A stretch of 64,000 bases of DNA from Sphingobium chungbukense (GTDB lineage: Bacteria > Pseudomonadota > Alphaproteobacteria > Sphingomonadales > Sphingomonadaceae). The translations under genes and the position numbers were made by a program. The stretch is from positions 1 to 64,000 of the forward strand of contig NZ_LBIC01000010.1 in the NCBI RefSeq assembly GCF_001005725.1, given 5' to 3'. Every line of letters begins with the position of its first letter. The first letter of the stretch is position 1. The notes below the pieces were generated by a model, which was given only the letters and a program-made list of their open reading frames with translations, ran no database searches and had not been told where the DNA came from. Of the stretch, positions 8,592 through 16,216 are shown one piece after another.

Positions 8592-9799
8592 AACCGTTCG
8601 ACCTCGATGCTGATCTCGTCGAACTGGTTCCCGCGCCAGTCAGTGAGCAGATTCTGGCCCCGCTCCGCGAAATGCCCTTTCGTGCCGATGCTTGGACCCC
8701 TGTCGAAAACGACCGACTGCGACAGCTCTTCGGTTCCGACATACCCATCGCCGATATCGCTTTGGCCATTGGACGTGGCCGCGCCGCGATCGTCGAGCGC
8801 GTCTCGGTGCTCGGCCTGCGCAGGAACTCCGTCAAATCTTGGACCGAGCTGGACGATGCCGAGCTCACGCGCCGCTATGGAGAGGAAGCGACCGCCGCCA
8901 TCGCTTCGGACCTGGGGCGTTCCTGCTCGGCCGTTTATGCGCGTGCCCGTCTGCTCGACCTGAGTGAAAGCAATCCTCCCGAGTGGACGGCCTGGGAGGA
9001 TGCGCAACTTCGCGAGGGCTACCGCAGGGGAGTTCCCTTGAAGCAGCTGGCGACCTTGATTGGCCGTCCTATCGGGGGTCTCTCCGCGCGCGCCGGGCAT
9101 CTCGGTATCCTTCATGCGAACCATCCGCCGGGCTGGGCGGCAGAGGAAACAGCCCGCGCACTGGAATACGCCGAGGCCGGCCATCGCTATACGGCGATCG
9201 TCGCGATGCTAGTCGAGGAGGGATTTCCGCAGAGAACGATCAGAGGCTTCGGCCTTACCATCCGCAAGCTCGGCTACGGCCGCGGGTGGGGCCGGGCCTG
9301 GACACCGGAAGAAGACGCGCTCCTCGGCAAGGCCTATACCGAGGGGACAAGCCTGACCCCGCTGCGGCGGCAGCTCGGCCGCACCTCTGGCTCGCTGCGC
9401 CATCGCGCCGAATATCTGGGGCTGCGCGGGCTTCATGCCAACCGCAACGGATGGCGCATCGGTCCGGACTGGACCGACGCCGAGGAGGCGCGGCTGCGCG
9501 CAGACTATGGCCGCGTCCCGACCAAGGCCTTGGCGGCGAGCATGGGGCGGACCAAGGCATCGATCACCACGCGTGCCAACGTCCTGGGCCTGGTCCACGG
9601 CTATATCCGCCCGTTCAGCGACGATGAGACCCGCGCTCTCGACATCGCCTTCCGCACCGGGGTTTCGATCGCCGATCTCGCGGTTGCTCTCGACCGCAAG
9701 GCCATGTCGGTCAGCAAATACGCGACCAATCACGGCTACCAGTTCGGGCGGAGGCCCAGACGCGCCGTGACCCTCGAGGGTCTGCTCGCCGCCGCGTGA
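8588..9799 (+). CDS. Protein with about seven tandem SANT/Myb-like helix-turn-helix repeats
   Basis: 403 residues. Repeat units of ~50 residues start with W/F plus acidic residues and a spaced aromatic or Leu: WTPVENDRL (36), WTELDDAEL (85), WTAWEDAQL (133), WAAEETARAL (183), WTPEEDALL (238), WTDAEEARL (295) and FSDDETRAL (343). Each continues with a helix holding an IGR/LGR-type turn and a [KR]xxxI/V...A...LGL third helix. This is the Myb/SANT DNA-binding architecture; long tandem arrays are unusual in bacteria. Coupled by ATGA to the HerA gene before it and by GTGA to the methylase-like gene after it, suggesting that it guides both on DNA. Confidence 0.65.
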   Translation: MKPFDLDADLVELVPAPVSEQILAPLREMPFRADAWTPVENDRLRQLFGSDIPIADIALAIGRGRAAIVERVSVLGLRRNSVKSWTELDDAELTRRYGEEATAAIASDLGRSCSAVYARARLLDLSESNPPEWTAWEDAQLREGYRRGVPLKQLATLIGRPIGGLSARAGHLGILHANHPPGWAAEETARALEYAEAGHRYTAIVAMLVEEGFPQRTIRGFGLTIRKLGYGRGWGRAWTPEEDALLGKAYTEGTSLTPLRRQLGRTSGSLRHRAEYLGLRGLHANRNGWRIGPDWTDAEEARLRADYGRVPTKALAASMGRTKASITTRANVLGLVHGYIRPFSDDETRALDIAFRTGVSIADLAVALDRKAMSVSKYATNHGYQFGRRPRRAVTLEGLLAAA

Positions 9800-10692
9800 G
9801 CTCTCCGCCGGTGCCGGCGGACCTTCCCACCCTTCAACCAGACACAGCAGGCGCGGTCGCCCAGGTGGCCAGCGCTCGGGGAACCCTCATGCCGCCCCAG
9901 GATCGACATATCAGGAACGTCCTCAAACTCTTCGACGCCCATGGCTATCGCCACGATCGCTACAGCCTCTTCTCAGATTGCATGGAGCTCTGCGCGATCA
10001 GCATCTCGAACAGCGCCGACAACCGCTCGCGGACCGATCGGGAGGCGCGCTACCTCGAGATCGTAGGACGATATGACAGGCCGACCGTCGAGATGTTTCC
10101 GCAGGTCTTCGCCGAAATCACCATGGCGCTGGAGGCCGCGCCGGGCGATGTGTTGGGCAGCATCTTCACCGCGCTCGAGATCCACAACAAGAACAGGGGC
10201 CAGTTCTTCACACCCTATCCCGTCTGCCAGATGATGGCGGAGGTCACGCTCGGCAACGCCGATGACGCGCGGGCGCTGATTGCCGACAAGGGGTTCGTCA
10301 GCGCGATGGAGCCCGCCTGCGGTGCAGGGGCCATGGTCATCGCGCTCGCGCAGGCGATGCTCGCCGCGGACATCAATTACCAGCGCCATCTCCATGTGAC
10401 CGCAGTCGATATCGACCAGCGCGCTGTCCACATGGCCTATATCCAGTTCTCCCTGCTCCATATCCCGGCCCATCTCATGGTCGGCAACTCCCTCAGCAAC
10501 GAGGTTCGCGAGCACTGGTTCACCCCGGCCCATATCCTGGGAGGTTGGGGTGCGAAGCTTGCGGCCCAGCCGCGCCCGACCGAGCCGCCGGCGCGACCCA
10601 CACCGTACACAGCAGAGGATCGCTCATCTCCTCGCATCCCAGCGCCGGAACCACAGCCCCGCGCGATCGGCGAGCAGTTAACACTGTTCTGA
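9796..10692 (+). CDS. N6-adenine methyltransferase-like protein, motif IV not evident
   Basis: 298 residues from GTG 9796. SAM-binding features: motif X GQFFTPYP (~135), motif I EPACGAGAM (172-180), motif II VTAVDID (~201-207). After the VGNSL segment (~229-233), where an HsdM-like enzyme would show [ND]PP[YF], the sequence runs NEVREHWFTPAHILGG and no such motif appears. The last 50 residues are Pro/Arg-rich and look disordered. This is known as a plasmid family annotated N-6 DNA methylase. Either it uses an altered catalytic loop or it binds SAM without methylating DNA. It is the third gene of the HerA operon. Confidence 0.65.
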   Translation: MSSPPVPADLPTLQPDTAGAVAQVASARGTLMPPQDRHIRNVLKLFDAHGYRHDRYSLFSDCMELCAISISNSADNRSRTDREARYLEIVGRYDRPTVEMFPQVFAEITMALEAAPGDVLGSIFTALEIHNKNRGQFFTPYPVCQMMAEVTLGNADDARALIADKGFVSAMEPACGAGAMVIALAQAMLAADINYQRHLHVTAVDIDQRAVHMAYIQFSLLHIPAHLMVGNSLSNEVREHWFTPAHILGGWGAKLAAQPRPTEPPARPTPYTAEDRSSPRIPAPEPQPRAIGEQLTLF

Positions 10693-10751
10693 GTGCGAGG
10701 TTCGCGTTCGCCGTTCGCGCCCTGACATCACAGCGCGACAGGGTCTGCGGG

Positions 10752-11183
10752 TCACCAATAGACCTTGTACCTCGGATCCGAAGGGTCATGGGGCTGCTCG
10801 AAGATCGCCGCCCGGACCTTCTCGGCGATCTCCTTCAACGTCGCGAACATCCGGTTGATTTCGGACAGGTCGCCCAGCTGTTCCGGGCCATATCGCACCA
10901 CCAGATAGTCACGCTGCTCGCTGAGCCTGATCAGATGCTCTGCGGTGCGTCGGCGGAGGGACAGCCCCTTCTCGACAGCCAGGCGTGTGCGCTCCGCGAG
11001 ATCGTGCTGCAGGCCCCGCACAAGCTTTCGATCGAGCGAATGAAAGAGCAGGAAGGCGTTGAGGTAGGTCTCGATCGATTGGATAGCGCACAGCCGGGTA
11101 GGCGCGGACGAGACACTCCGACCCTTTTCGATCTGTGGCAGCAGCCTGTGTGCGGCATCCCAATAGGCGTCGGCCAGGGTCAT
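10752..11183 (-). CDS. Hypothetical helical (possibly HEPN-like) protein
   Basis: 143 residues from ATG 11183 (MTLADAYWDAAHRLLPQIEKG). All helical, with IETYLNAFLLFHSLDRK and AEHLIRLSEQRDYLVVRY that resemble a HEPN-type four-helix bundle, but the RX4-6H catalytic motif is not clearly present. The ATG lacks a good ribosome binding site. A TTG at 11300 with GGAG upstream would give a longer protein that begins just after the mucR stop and is an alternative start. Function unknown; likely co-transcribed with mucR. Confidence 0.5.
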   Translation of the reverse strand: MTLADAYWDAAHRLLPQIEKGRSVSSAPTRLCAIQSIETYLNAFLLFHSLDRKLVRGLQHDLAERTRLAVEKGLSLRRRTAEHLIRLSEQRDYLVVRYGPEQLGDLSEINRMFATLKEIAEKVRAAIFEQPHDPSDPRYKVYW

Positions 11184-11337
11184 GACCGCGCCGACCGACG
11201 CCTCGGTGCCGGGATAGGACGGGGTGCGAGCATCGGGCTGCTCTGAAGGTGCTGTCACGCGCCGCACCGGCGCACTTTGATCCGTCTGTCCCTGTTCCAA
11301 ACCCGACGTCTCCGAAAGGAAATGCCCGATAATCCTG

Positions 11338-11835
11338 CTAGGCAGGCTGCCCTTCCGTAGACTTTGCGCGTCCGCGGCGAGCCGGGGGCGCTTTGGCTGC
11401 CTTTGCCGGTGCGGCTGCCTTTGCCGCCTTGGGCTTGCGCCCGAGGCCGATGCTCTTGGCGAGCGTGCGGCGCTGCTCGGCATAGTTCGGCGCGACCATC
11501 GGATAGTCGGCCGGAAGATTCCACTTCGACCGATAGTCAGCCGGCGTCATCTGATAATGCGTCATGAGGTGGCGCTTGAGCATCTTGAGCTTTTTGCCGT
11601 CTTCCAGACAGACGATATAGTCGGGTTTGACCGAAGCCCGGACCGAAACCGCCGGCTCCAGCTTTGTCTCGGTCACCGGTTCACTTTTGCCCAGATTGCT
11701 CAGCGCTCCATGAACATTCTGGATCAAGTATGGCAGATCGGCCACCGCCACGCTGTTATTCGTCACATGTGCCGCGACGATATCGGCGGTCAGGGTAATC
11801 AGCGTGCTATCGTTTTCCGATACTTCGCTCATCAT
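11338..11835 (-). CDS. MucR/Ros-family zinc-finger transcriptional regulator
   Basis: 165 residues. The core YIVCLEDGKKLKMLKRHLMTHYQMTP is the conserved MucR/Ros DNA-binding region: one Cys, the DGKKLKMLKRH helix and the HLMTH histidines of the divergent zinc finger, then YRSKWNLPADYPMVAPNYAEQR. The basic Ala/Lys/Pro tail (KAAKAAAPAKAAKAPPARR) follows. MucR proteins bind AT-rich sites and act as H-NS-like silencers or plasmid regulators. The gene is divergent from the Mom-like gene at 12096, leaving a 260-base control region between them. Confidence 0.85.
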   Translation of the reverse strand: MMSEVSENDSTLITLTADIVAAHVTNNSVAVADLPYLIQNVHGALSNLGKSEPVTETKLEPAVSVRASVKPDYIVCLEDGKKLKMLKRHLMTHYQMTPADYRSKWNLPADYPMVAPNYAEQRRTLAKSIGLGRKPKAAKAAAPAKAAKAPPARRGRAKSTEGQPA

Positions 11836-12095
11836 GATCTTGCCTTCTTTGGTTGAAAGAACCCGGAGGACTATTCGCTACCGGGAACATGACGCCATGT
11901 GAAGCTCGCAGGGCCTCAACGGAACATAAGTTCACCAGTGCCAATCAGGGGATGTGCGATATCTGATCGTGCCCAATCCCAAACATTCCGTAAACCCATT
12001 CATCTCGATCCCTGTCCAAAGAAGAGGGGAATGAGCAGGGGAGACAGGTCGAAGGTCCAAGCGACTTCGATTCTTCTCCATTCCGAGGCCACGAC

Positions 12096-12905
12096 ATGAA
12101 CACCTCACGCAGCCAACGCTGGCGGGAGCGGCGCGCTCTATGGGCGACCGACTCTCTCGTCATCAATCCGAACGCCTACTCGGTGGACATCATCGACCAC
12201 GCCGCCGCGCGCGCATTCGTCGCCGAGCATCATTATCTGCCGAGTTACCCGGCCGCTCAGGTCGCGGTCGGTCTCTTCGGCCGCCACGCTGTGCTGGAAG
12301 GTGTTGCCGTCTTTGCCGTGCCGGCGACCGACGCCGTCATCACACGGCATACCGGCTTTGCCGACCCCGCCAAGGGATGCGTCCTCGCACGACTGATCCT
12401 GCTCGACAGCGTTCCGCAGAATGGCGAAAGCTTCTTTTGCGCCCGCGCTTTTCGGCTTCTGCGGCAGGAGCGCCCCAGCATCGAAGCCGTGGTCTCCTAC
12501 AGTGATCCCGAGGCGGGTCACATCGGCCGGGTCTATGCCGCCTTGTCCGGCGCGCACCGGGGCATTTCCCGGCCGCGTATCGTCCTTCGCGCGGGTGACC
12601 GCACCATTTCCGATCGAACGCTCTCCAAGATCCGGCTCGGCGAACGGGGCATGGATGGCGCGATCGCACAGATCGTCGACCTCGGCCTGCCAGGCCCGGG
12701 CCTTCGGGAGCGGCCGGCGACCTGGATCCGGCGCCTTCAGGCCGAAGGCCTCCTGACCCGTCATCGCACCGCTGGGCTTTTCACCTATTGTTTCGAGCTG
12801 ACCCGCAGCGCCCGCCGAAACGGCCGGACGCTGCCCCGGCTTGCCTATCCCAAGATTCTACCCGCAGCTCGAAGCCAACCTCACGCCTTGGCGCCTTCGA
12901 CATAG
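12096..12905 (+). CDS. Mom-family DNA hypermodification (GNAT-like) protein
   Basis: 269 residues. The pattern AEHHYLPSYPA, GLFGRHAVLEGVAVFAVP, LARLILLDSVPQNGESFFCARAFRLLR, AVVSYSDPEAGHIGRVYAALSG and DRTLSKIRLGERG is that of the Mom-like family, whose phage Mu member converts adenine to a carbamoylmethyl form that blocks many restriction enzymes. The start ATG at 12096 has no strong ribosome binding site. No Com-like translation activator or other Mu gene is present. Its stop overlaps the minus-strand acyl carrier gene by 25 bases (convergent). The family assignment is from motif recall, not a search. Confidence 0.6.
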   Translation: MNTSRSQRWRERRALWATDSLVINPNAYSVDIIDHAAARAFVAEHHYLPSYPAAQVAVGLFGRHAVLEGVAVFAVPATDAVITRHTGFADPAKGCVLARLILLDSVPQNGESFFCARAFRLLRQERPSIEAVVSYSDPEAGHIGRVYAALSGAHRGISRPRIVLRAGDRTISDRTLSKIRLGERGMDGAIAQIVDLGLPGPGLRERPATWIRRLQAEGLLTRHRTAGLFTYCFELTRSARRNGRTLPRLAYPKILPAARSQPHALAPST

Positions 12906-13117
12906 GCGATCGCGTCGCTGACGGTCTGGATTTTCTCGGCATCGGCATCGGATATCGAGATATCGAACTCTTCCTCGATTCTCATGACGAGTTCGACGAC
13001 GTCGAGGCTGTCGGCGCCGAGGTCATCGATAAAATGGGCGTGAGGGGTAACCTTGTCGCGGTCGGCACCAAGCTGGTCCGCCATAAGCTCCGCAATTCGA
13101 TCGGCGATGTCGCTCAT
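12881..13117 (-). CDS. acpP: Acyl carrier protein
   Basis: 78 residues from ATG 13117 (MSDIADRIAELMADQLGADRDKV), the size of bacterial AcpP; upstream GGAG supports this start over the ORF start at 13132. The phosphopantetheine Ser lies in LGADSLDVVELVM, and the acidic helix II (MRIEEEFDISI) is typical. An acyl carrier protein on a plasmid without fatty-acid or polyketide genes is odd. It may substitute for a host AcpP or serve a toxin or signal-producing enzyme. It overlaps the end of the Mom-like gene on the other strand. Confidence 0.9.
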   Translation of the reverse strand: MSDIADRIAELMADQLGADRDKVTPHAHFIDDLGADSLDVVELVMRIEEEFDISISDADAEKIQTVSDAIAYVEGAKA

Positions 13118-13235
13118 CCAATAGATCTCCAAGGGGACGGCCTTTCGAGGTCGGCATCCGCGCGCCGTTGCTCTTTCGGCAGCTTCGCGTCTGCCGATGG
13201 GGCCGCAATATCGTCTTTAGCAGAGGAGCAGTCTG

Positions 13236-13478
13236 ATGCATGTCGAGTTCGAAATCCATGGCCGCTTCGACGTCCCCGAAGGGACCGAGCAAATCGATGG
13301 ATCGGCCAACCTCTTCCGGCTTCCCTCGGGCCAGGTCGTGTCGGTTCATCCCGTGATCGAGATGGCCACCTCCCTCGACAGCGATGACCACCGGGACCTC
13401 ACAACCGATGAGGCGGCCGCGATCGGCGTCCATCTCGATCTCTACGATCGGGAGTCCACCGTTCAGGACGCCGACTGA
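13236..13478 (+). CDS. Small acidic hypothetical protein
   Basis: 80 residues (MHVEFEIHGRFDVPEGTEQIDG...), with AGAGGAGCAG just before the ATG. Beta-rich start and acidic C-terminus (DAD). Precedes the split PP-loop gene by ~90 bases in a region with another purine-rich leader tract (13500-13523). No known domain; function unknown. Confidence 0.55.
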   Translation: MHVEFEIHGRFDVPEGTEQIDGSANLFRLPSGQVVSVHPVIEMATSLDSDDHRDLTTDEAAAIGVHLDLYDRESTVQDAD

Positions 13479-13565
13479 CGATGCTCCATCACCACCCAGA
13501 GCCGAGGAGAAAAGGGGGGAGGACGTTCGGTGCGCAGATGAACTGCGCGAGAACGGAGCACCTCC

Positions 13566-13937
13566 ATGCTGGCGATCGATCCACCCGCGCCCGCCGCGCA
13601 TATTCGCGACGTCGACTATATCCGCGTCGCCGAACCTACCCCCGTGGTGCTCGCCTACGGGATCGGCGTCGACAGCACCGCGCTGCTCGTCGAGCTCGAA
13701 AGCCGCGGAACCCCGCCCGATCTCGTCCTGACCGGCGATCCGGGCATCGAGAAGCCGGAGACATACGAATATCAGAAGATGATCGCCGCCTGGATGGCCG
13801 CGCGCGGGATCCTCTACGAGACGGTGCGCTACACGCCGCGGCGGTTCAAACATTGGCCGCCCTATTACGACCTGCTCGCGAACGTACTCACCAACGCGAC
13901 GCTGCCCAGCATTTCGCTGGGGCGTCATTCGTGCTCG
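13566..13937 (+). pseudogene. PP-loop ATPase (PAPS-reductase family), 5' part, interrupted by the transposon
   Basis: Residues 1-124 of a split protein. VVLAYGIGVDSTALLVEL carries a variant of the PP-loop SGGxDS motif of adenine-nucleotide alpha hydrolases. The frame breaks immediately after GRHSCS. Deleting 13938-24044 plus one copy of TGCTCG joins this frame to 24051-24647 to give an uninterrupted 322-residue protein whose sequence reads HSCSLKWKVAPQDAF across the junction. The second half keeps a CxxC pair (SSCFICGAM). Such proteins occur in sulfur- or base-modification systems. Open reading continues past the junction to 13984 and encodes unrelated residues. Confidence 0.85.
13932..13937. 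repeat. 6-bp core repeat TGCTCG, left side of the transposon
   Basis: TGCTCG directly abuts the left end TTAGGTC. An identical TGCTCG abuts the right end at 24045-24050. Six bases match the crossover length expected for tyrosine recombinases, so this is better read as a core site than a target duplication, though either would look the same here. Confidence 0.75.
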
Positions 13938-13969
13938 TTAGGTCCGGCTTCGGCGACTGTCTCTTTTGC
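13938..13969. repeat. Left terminal inverted repeat of the transposon
   Basis: TTAGGTCCGG, then after a spacer CTGTCTCTTTTGC. The reverse complement of the right end reads TTAGGTCTGG, then CTGTCTCCTTTGC. The two ends match in both blocks, with a 3-base length difference in the spacer. These would be recombinase binding sites. Confidence 0.75.
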
Positions 13970-13976
13970 TCGCGAT

Positions 13977-14035
13977 GAGTGACGGGCCGACCGCCGCGCT
14001 AACCCAAAGAGCTGGCGGTGGTCGGCCCGTCACTC
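13977..14035. repeat. Large palindrome at the left end of the transposon
   Basis: Arm 1 is GAGTGACGGGCCGACC (13977-13992) and arm 2 its exact complement at 14020-14035, separated by 27 bases (GCC/GGC pairs extend it slightly). It lies just inside the left terminal repeat and before the first cargo gene. Possible roles are a transcription terminator that isolates the cargo from the host gene, or a structural site for the recombinase. Confidence 0.7.
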
Positions 14036-14181
14036 GCGTCGCGCAGCGACGCCTGATTGCCGGATGAACCCGCTGGGCCTCAACTACCGTACTCCATCCT
14101 CGAGCAGATCGCTTCAGAATCGATTTCTCTGGCGAAACGAAGGCTGGGCTTGTAGAAGGCCGGAGAACAAAAGGGGGCCTT

Positions 14182-14691
14182 ATGGCGCGGCGCGTTTTCT
14201 TCAGTTTCCACTTCGCGAACGATTTTTGGCGCACCCAGCAAGTGCGCAACATCGGTGCTCTTGAAGGGCAGTCTCTTTGCACCGCGAATGCGTGGGAAGA
14301 GGTCAAGCGGAAGGGCAAGGCCTCGATCGAAAAATGGATCGATGACAACATGTACGGCAAGAGCTGTGTGGTGGTGCTTGTCGGCTCTGAAACAGCGAAC
14401 CGGCCTTGGGTAATCCGCGAGATCGTTAAAGGCTGGGATGCCGGCAAAGGAGTGGTCGGTATTCGGATAAACAAACTTCTCGGCCACGACGGGAATTCGT
14501 GCACGGCTGGTAGCAATCCGTTTGACGAAGTGGGCTATGGAAATACCGGGAAAAAGCTATCATCTATAGCGAAGCTGGTCACCCCTTCCGGCTCAGATAG
14601 CAAGGCAGTCTATGATTCGATCAAGAACGGAATCGAGAGTTGGATTGAGGACGCGATAGCGATCCGCTCAGAGGCTGTGTCAGAACGCTGA
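14182..14691 (+). CDS. ThsB-like TIR-domain protein (DUF1863 type), C-terminus altered by IS5
   Basis: 169 residues (MARRVFFSFHFANDFWRTQQVRNIG...). RRVFFSFHFANDFWR and the later VVLVGSETANRPWVIREI are the ThsB/MTIR (DUF1863) signatures; Glu in WVIREI is the likely catalytic residue of the TIR NAD hydrolase. ThsB proteins make cyclic-ADP-ribose-type signals in Thoeris defense. The last residues EAVSER come from the left end of the IS5 copy at 14671. Without the IS the frame would read ...IAIRSNN and stop, so only the tail has changed. The start is at the ATG after GGGGGCCTT. Confidence 0.8.
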   Translation: MARRVFFSFHFANDFWRTQQVRNIGALEGQSLCTANAWEEVKRKGKASIEKWIDDNMYGKSCVVVLVGSETANRPWVIREIVKGWDAGKGVVGIRINKLLGHDGNSCTAGSNPFDEVGYGNTGKKLSSIAKLVTPSGSDSKAVYDSIKNGIESWIEDAIAIRSEAVSER

Positions 14692-15587
14692 CGTAACGGT
14701 GGACGGCCGAGTTTCGATATGATTCCGAGGGGTTGCGACACCAACTTTGGAAACCATCATGTGGAACCCGACCGCCCGCGCGCATCATAGCCGCGCACAG
14801 CTTCGCTATGGAAGCGATCTTACCGATGCAGAATGGCGTTTAATTGAGCCGTATTTGCCCGCGCCGTGCCAATGCGGACGGCGACGGCGTTGGCCGATGC
14901 GGGAGATTATCGAGGCCATTTTCTATTTGCTGCGGGCAGGTTGTCCTTGGCGGCTTTTGCCCGACAGCTTTCCGCCATGGCGCACGGTCTATCGCTGGTT
15001 CTGCGCTCTGCGTGACGATGGGACATTCGAAAGTCTCAACCACCATCTTGTCCAGATCGACCGTGTCCGAACGGGGCGAGCACCGATGCCGTCAGCGGCG
15101 GCCATCGACAGCCAGAGCGTGAAGACCACTGAAGCGGGTGGACCGCGCGGCTATGACGCAGGGAAAAAGATCATGGGCCGTAAGCGCCACGCCATGGTCG
15201 ATACCGATGGTCGTGCACTCGAACTGCTGGTCCATGGCGCTGACGTGCAGGACCGAGACGGCGCAGTGCCTTTGCTCAGGCAGTCACGCCAGCGGCACCC
15301 CTTGGTCGAGCATGCCTATGCCGACAGCGCCTACAACAGCGATCGCGTCCGGGAAGCCACATCCATCACGATAGAGATCGTTCGGAAATTCGCCGACCAG
15401 ACCGGGTTCGTCGTCCATCCCAGACGATGGGTGGTTGAACGAACCTTCGCATGGCTCAATCGAAATCGACGCTTGGCAAAGGACTTCGAGCGAACCATCA
15501 AATCCGCAACTGCACTTCTATATGCCGCTGCTGCTGTCGTCCTCATCAGGCGCATCGCTCGTTACGCATGAGATTCAAGACAGGCTC
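14671..15587. mobile_element. IS5-family insertion sequence (IS1031-like), 917 bp
   Basis: Flanked by TCA at 14668-14670 and 15588-15590, the TNA 3-bp target duplication of this IS5 group. Ends are GAGGCTGTGTC on the left and, on the complement of the right, GAGCCTGTCTT, an imperfect inverted repeat. It contains one transposase gene on the + strand. It sits in the last codons of the ThsB-like gene and separates it from the next TIR gene; their stop-to-start spacing without the IS would be ~50 bases. Confidence 0.8.
14759..15571 (+). CDS. IS5-family transposase
   Basis: 270 residues from ATG 14759 (MWNPTARAHHSRAQLRYGSDLTDAEW). The opening LTDAEWRLIEPYLP and the C-terminal VVHPRRWVVERTFAWLNRNRRLAKDFER are the conserved DDE_Tnp_1 / IS5 signatures. 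DDE residues: Asp in AAIDSQSVKT, Asp in YADSAYNS, Glu in VVERTFAW. The gene appears intact, so the IS may still be active. Confidence 0.9.
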   Translation: MWNPTARAHHSRAQLRYGSDLTDAEWRLIEPYLPAPCQCGRRRRWPMREIIEAIFYLLRAGCPWRLLPDSFPPWRTVYRWFCALRDDGTFESLNHHLVQIDRVRTGRAPMPSAAAIDSQSVKTTEAGGPRGYDAGKKIMGRKRHAMVDTDGRALELLVHGADVQDRDGAVPLLRQSRQRHPLVEHAYADSAYNSDRVREATSITIEIVRKFADQTGFVVHPRRWVVERTFAWLNRNRRLAKDFERTIKSATALLYAAAAVVLIRRIARYA

Positions 15588-15645
15588 TCAAATAACTGAG
15601 GTAGCTCCGTGAGTTCGGTCTATATCCGATAATAGAGTTTCGATT

Positions 15646-16200
15646 ATGATCGAATACATTACAAAATCCGAGCTTCGGAATTTCGCTGATAAGTTAAATG
15701 TTAGCGAACAGGCAAGCCTCAGAAAGTCTGCTGCTTCCCGTAGCCTCTCAGGCACCACATTTCTTTCACACTCGAGCAAAGATGATGATCTGGTCGTTGG
15801 CGCTATTCGTGTGTTGGAAGGGCACGGAGCTAGGGTCTATGTCGATGAAATCGACCCGGAAATGCCCCCATACACGACGGAGGAAACGGCGGGGCTGCTA
15901 AAGAGCCGTATTCGCCAGACCAAGCGCTTTGTCCTTCTTGCAAGCAAGAATAGCAAGGACAGCCGTTGGGTGCCCTGGGAGTTGGGCGTGGCCGATGGTT
16001 ATAAAGGGTTGACGAAGATCGCGCTGTTCCCGGCATCCGACAGCGCGCATGAGCAGGCATGGGCGTCGTGGGAGTATCTGGGATTATACCGCCGCATCGT
16101 CTGGGGGGATCTACAGGGTCATCAAAAGCGCGTCTGGATGGTCCTTGACGAGAAAAGGAACACAGCTACGGAGCTTAGCGAATGGCTTGCTGGCGACTGA
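15646..16200 (+). CDS. TIR-domain protein
   Basis: 184 residues (MIEYITKSELRNFADKLNVSE...). A short N-terminal helical region (~1-35) precedes a TIR domain starting at GTTFLSHSSKDDDLVVGAIRVL with VYVDEIDPEMPP. The segment DSRWVPWELGVADG holds the W-x3-E motif with the likely catalytic Glu. It differs from the ThsB pair and is closer to the general TIR fold. Located just after the IS copy on the same strand as the first ThsB-like gene; the two probably formed one operon before the IS insertion. Confidence 0.75.
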   Translation: MIEYITKSELRNFADKLNVSEQASLRKSAASRSLSGTTFLSHSSKDDDLVVGAIRVLEGHGARVYVDEIDPEMPPYTTEETAGLLKSRIRQTKRFVLLASKNSKDSRWVPWELGVADGYKGLTKIALFPASDSAHEQAWASWEYLGLYRRIVWGDLQGHQKRVWMVLDEKRNTATELSEWLAGD

Positions 16201-16216
16201 TGAGTTCCCACCCCGT

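Noticed and set aside
13938..13984. Continuation of the PP-loop reading frame past the junction
   Set aside because: The residues after HSCS come from the transposon end; the true continuation is at 24051.
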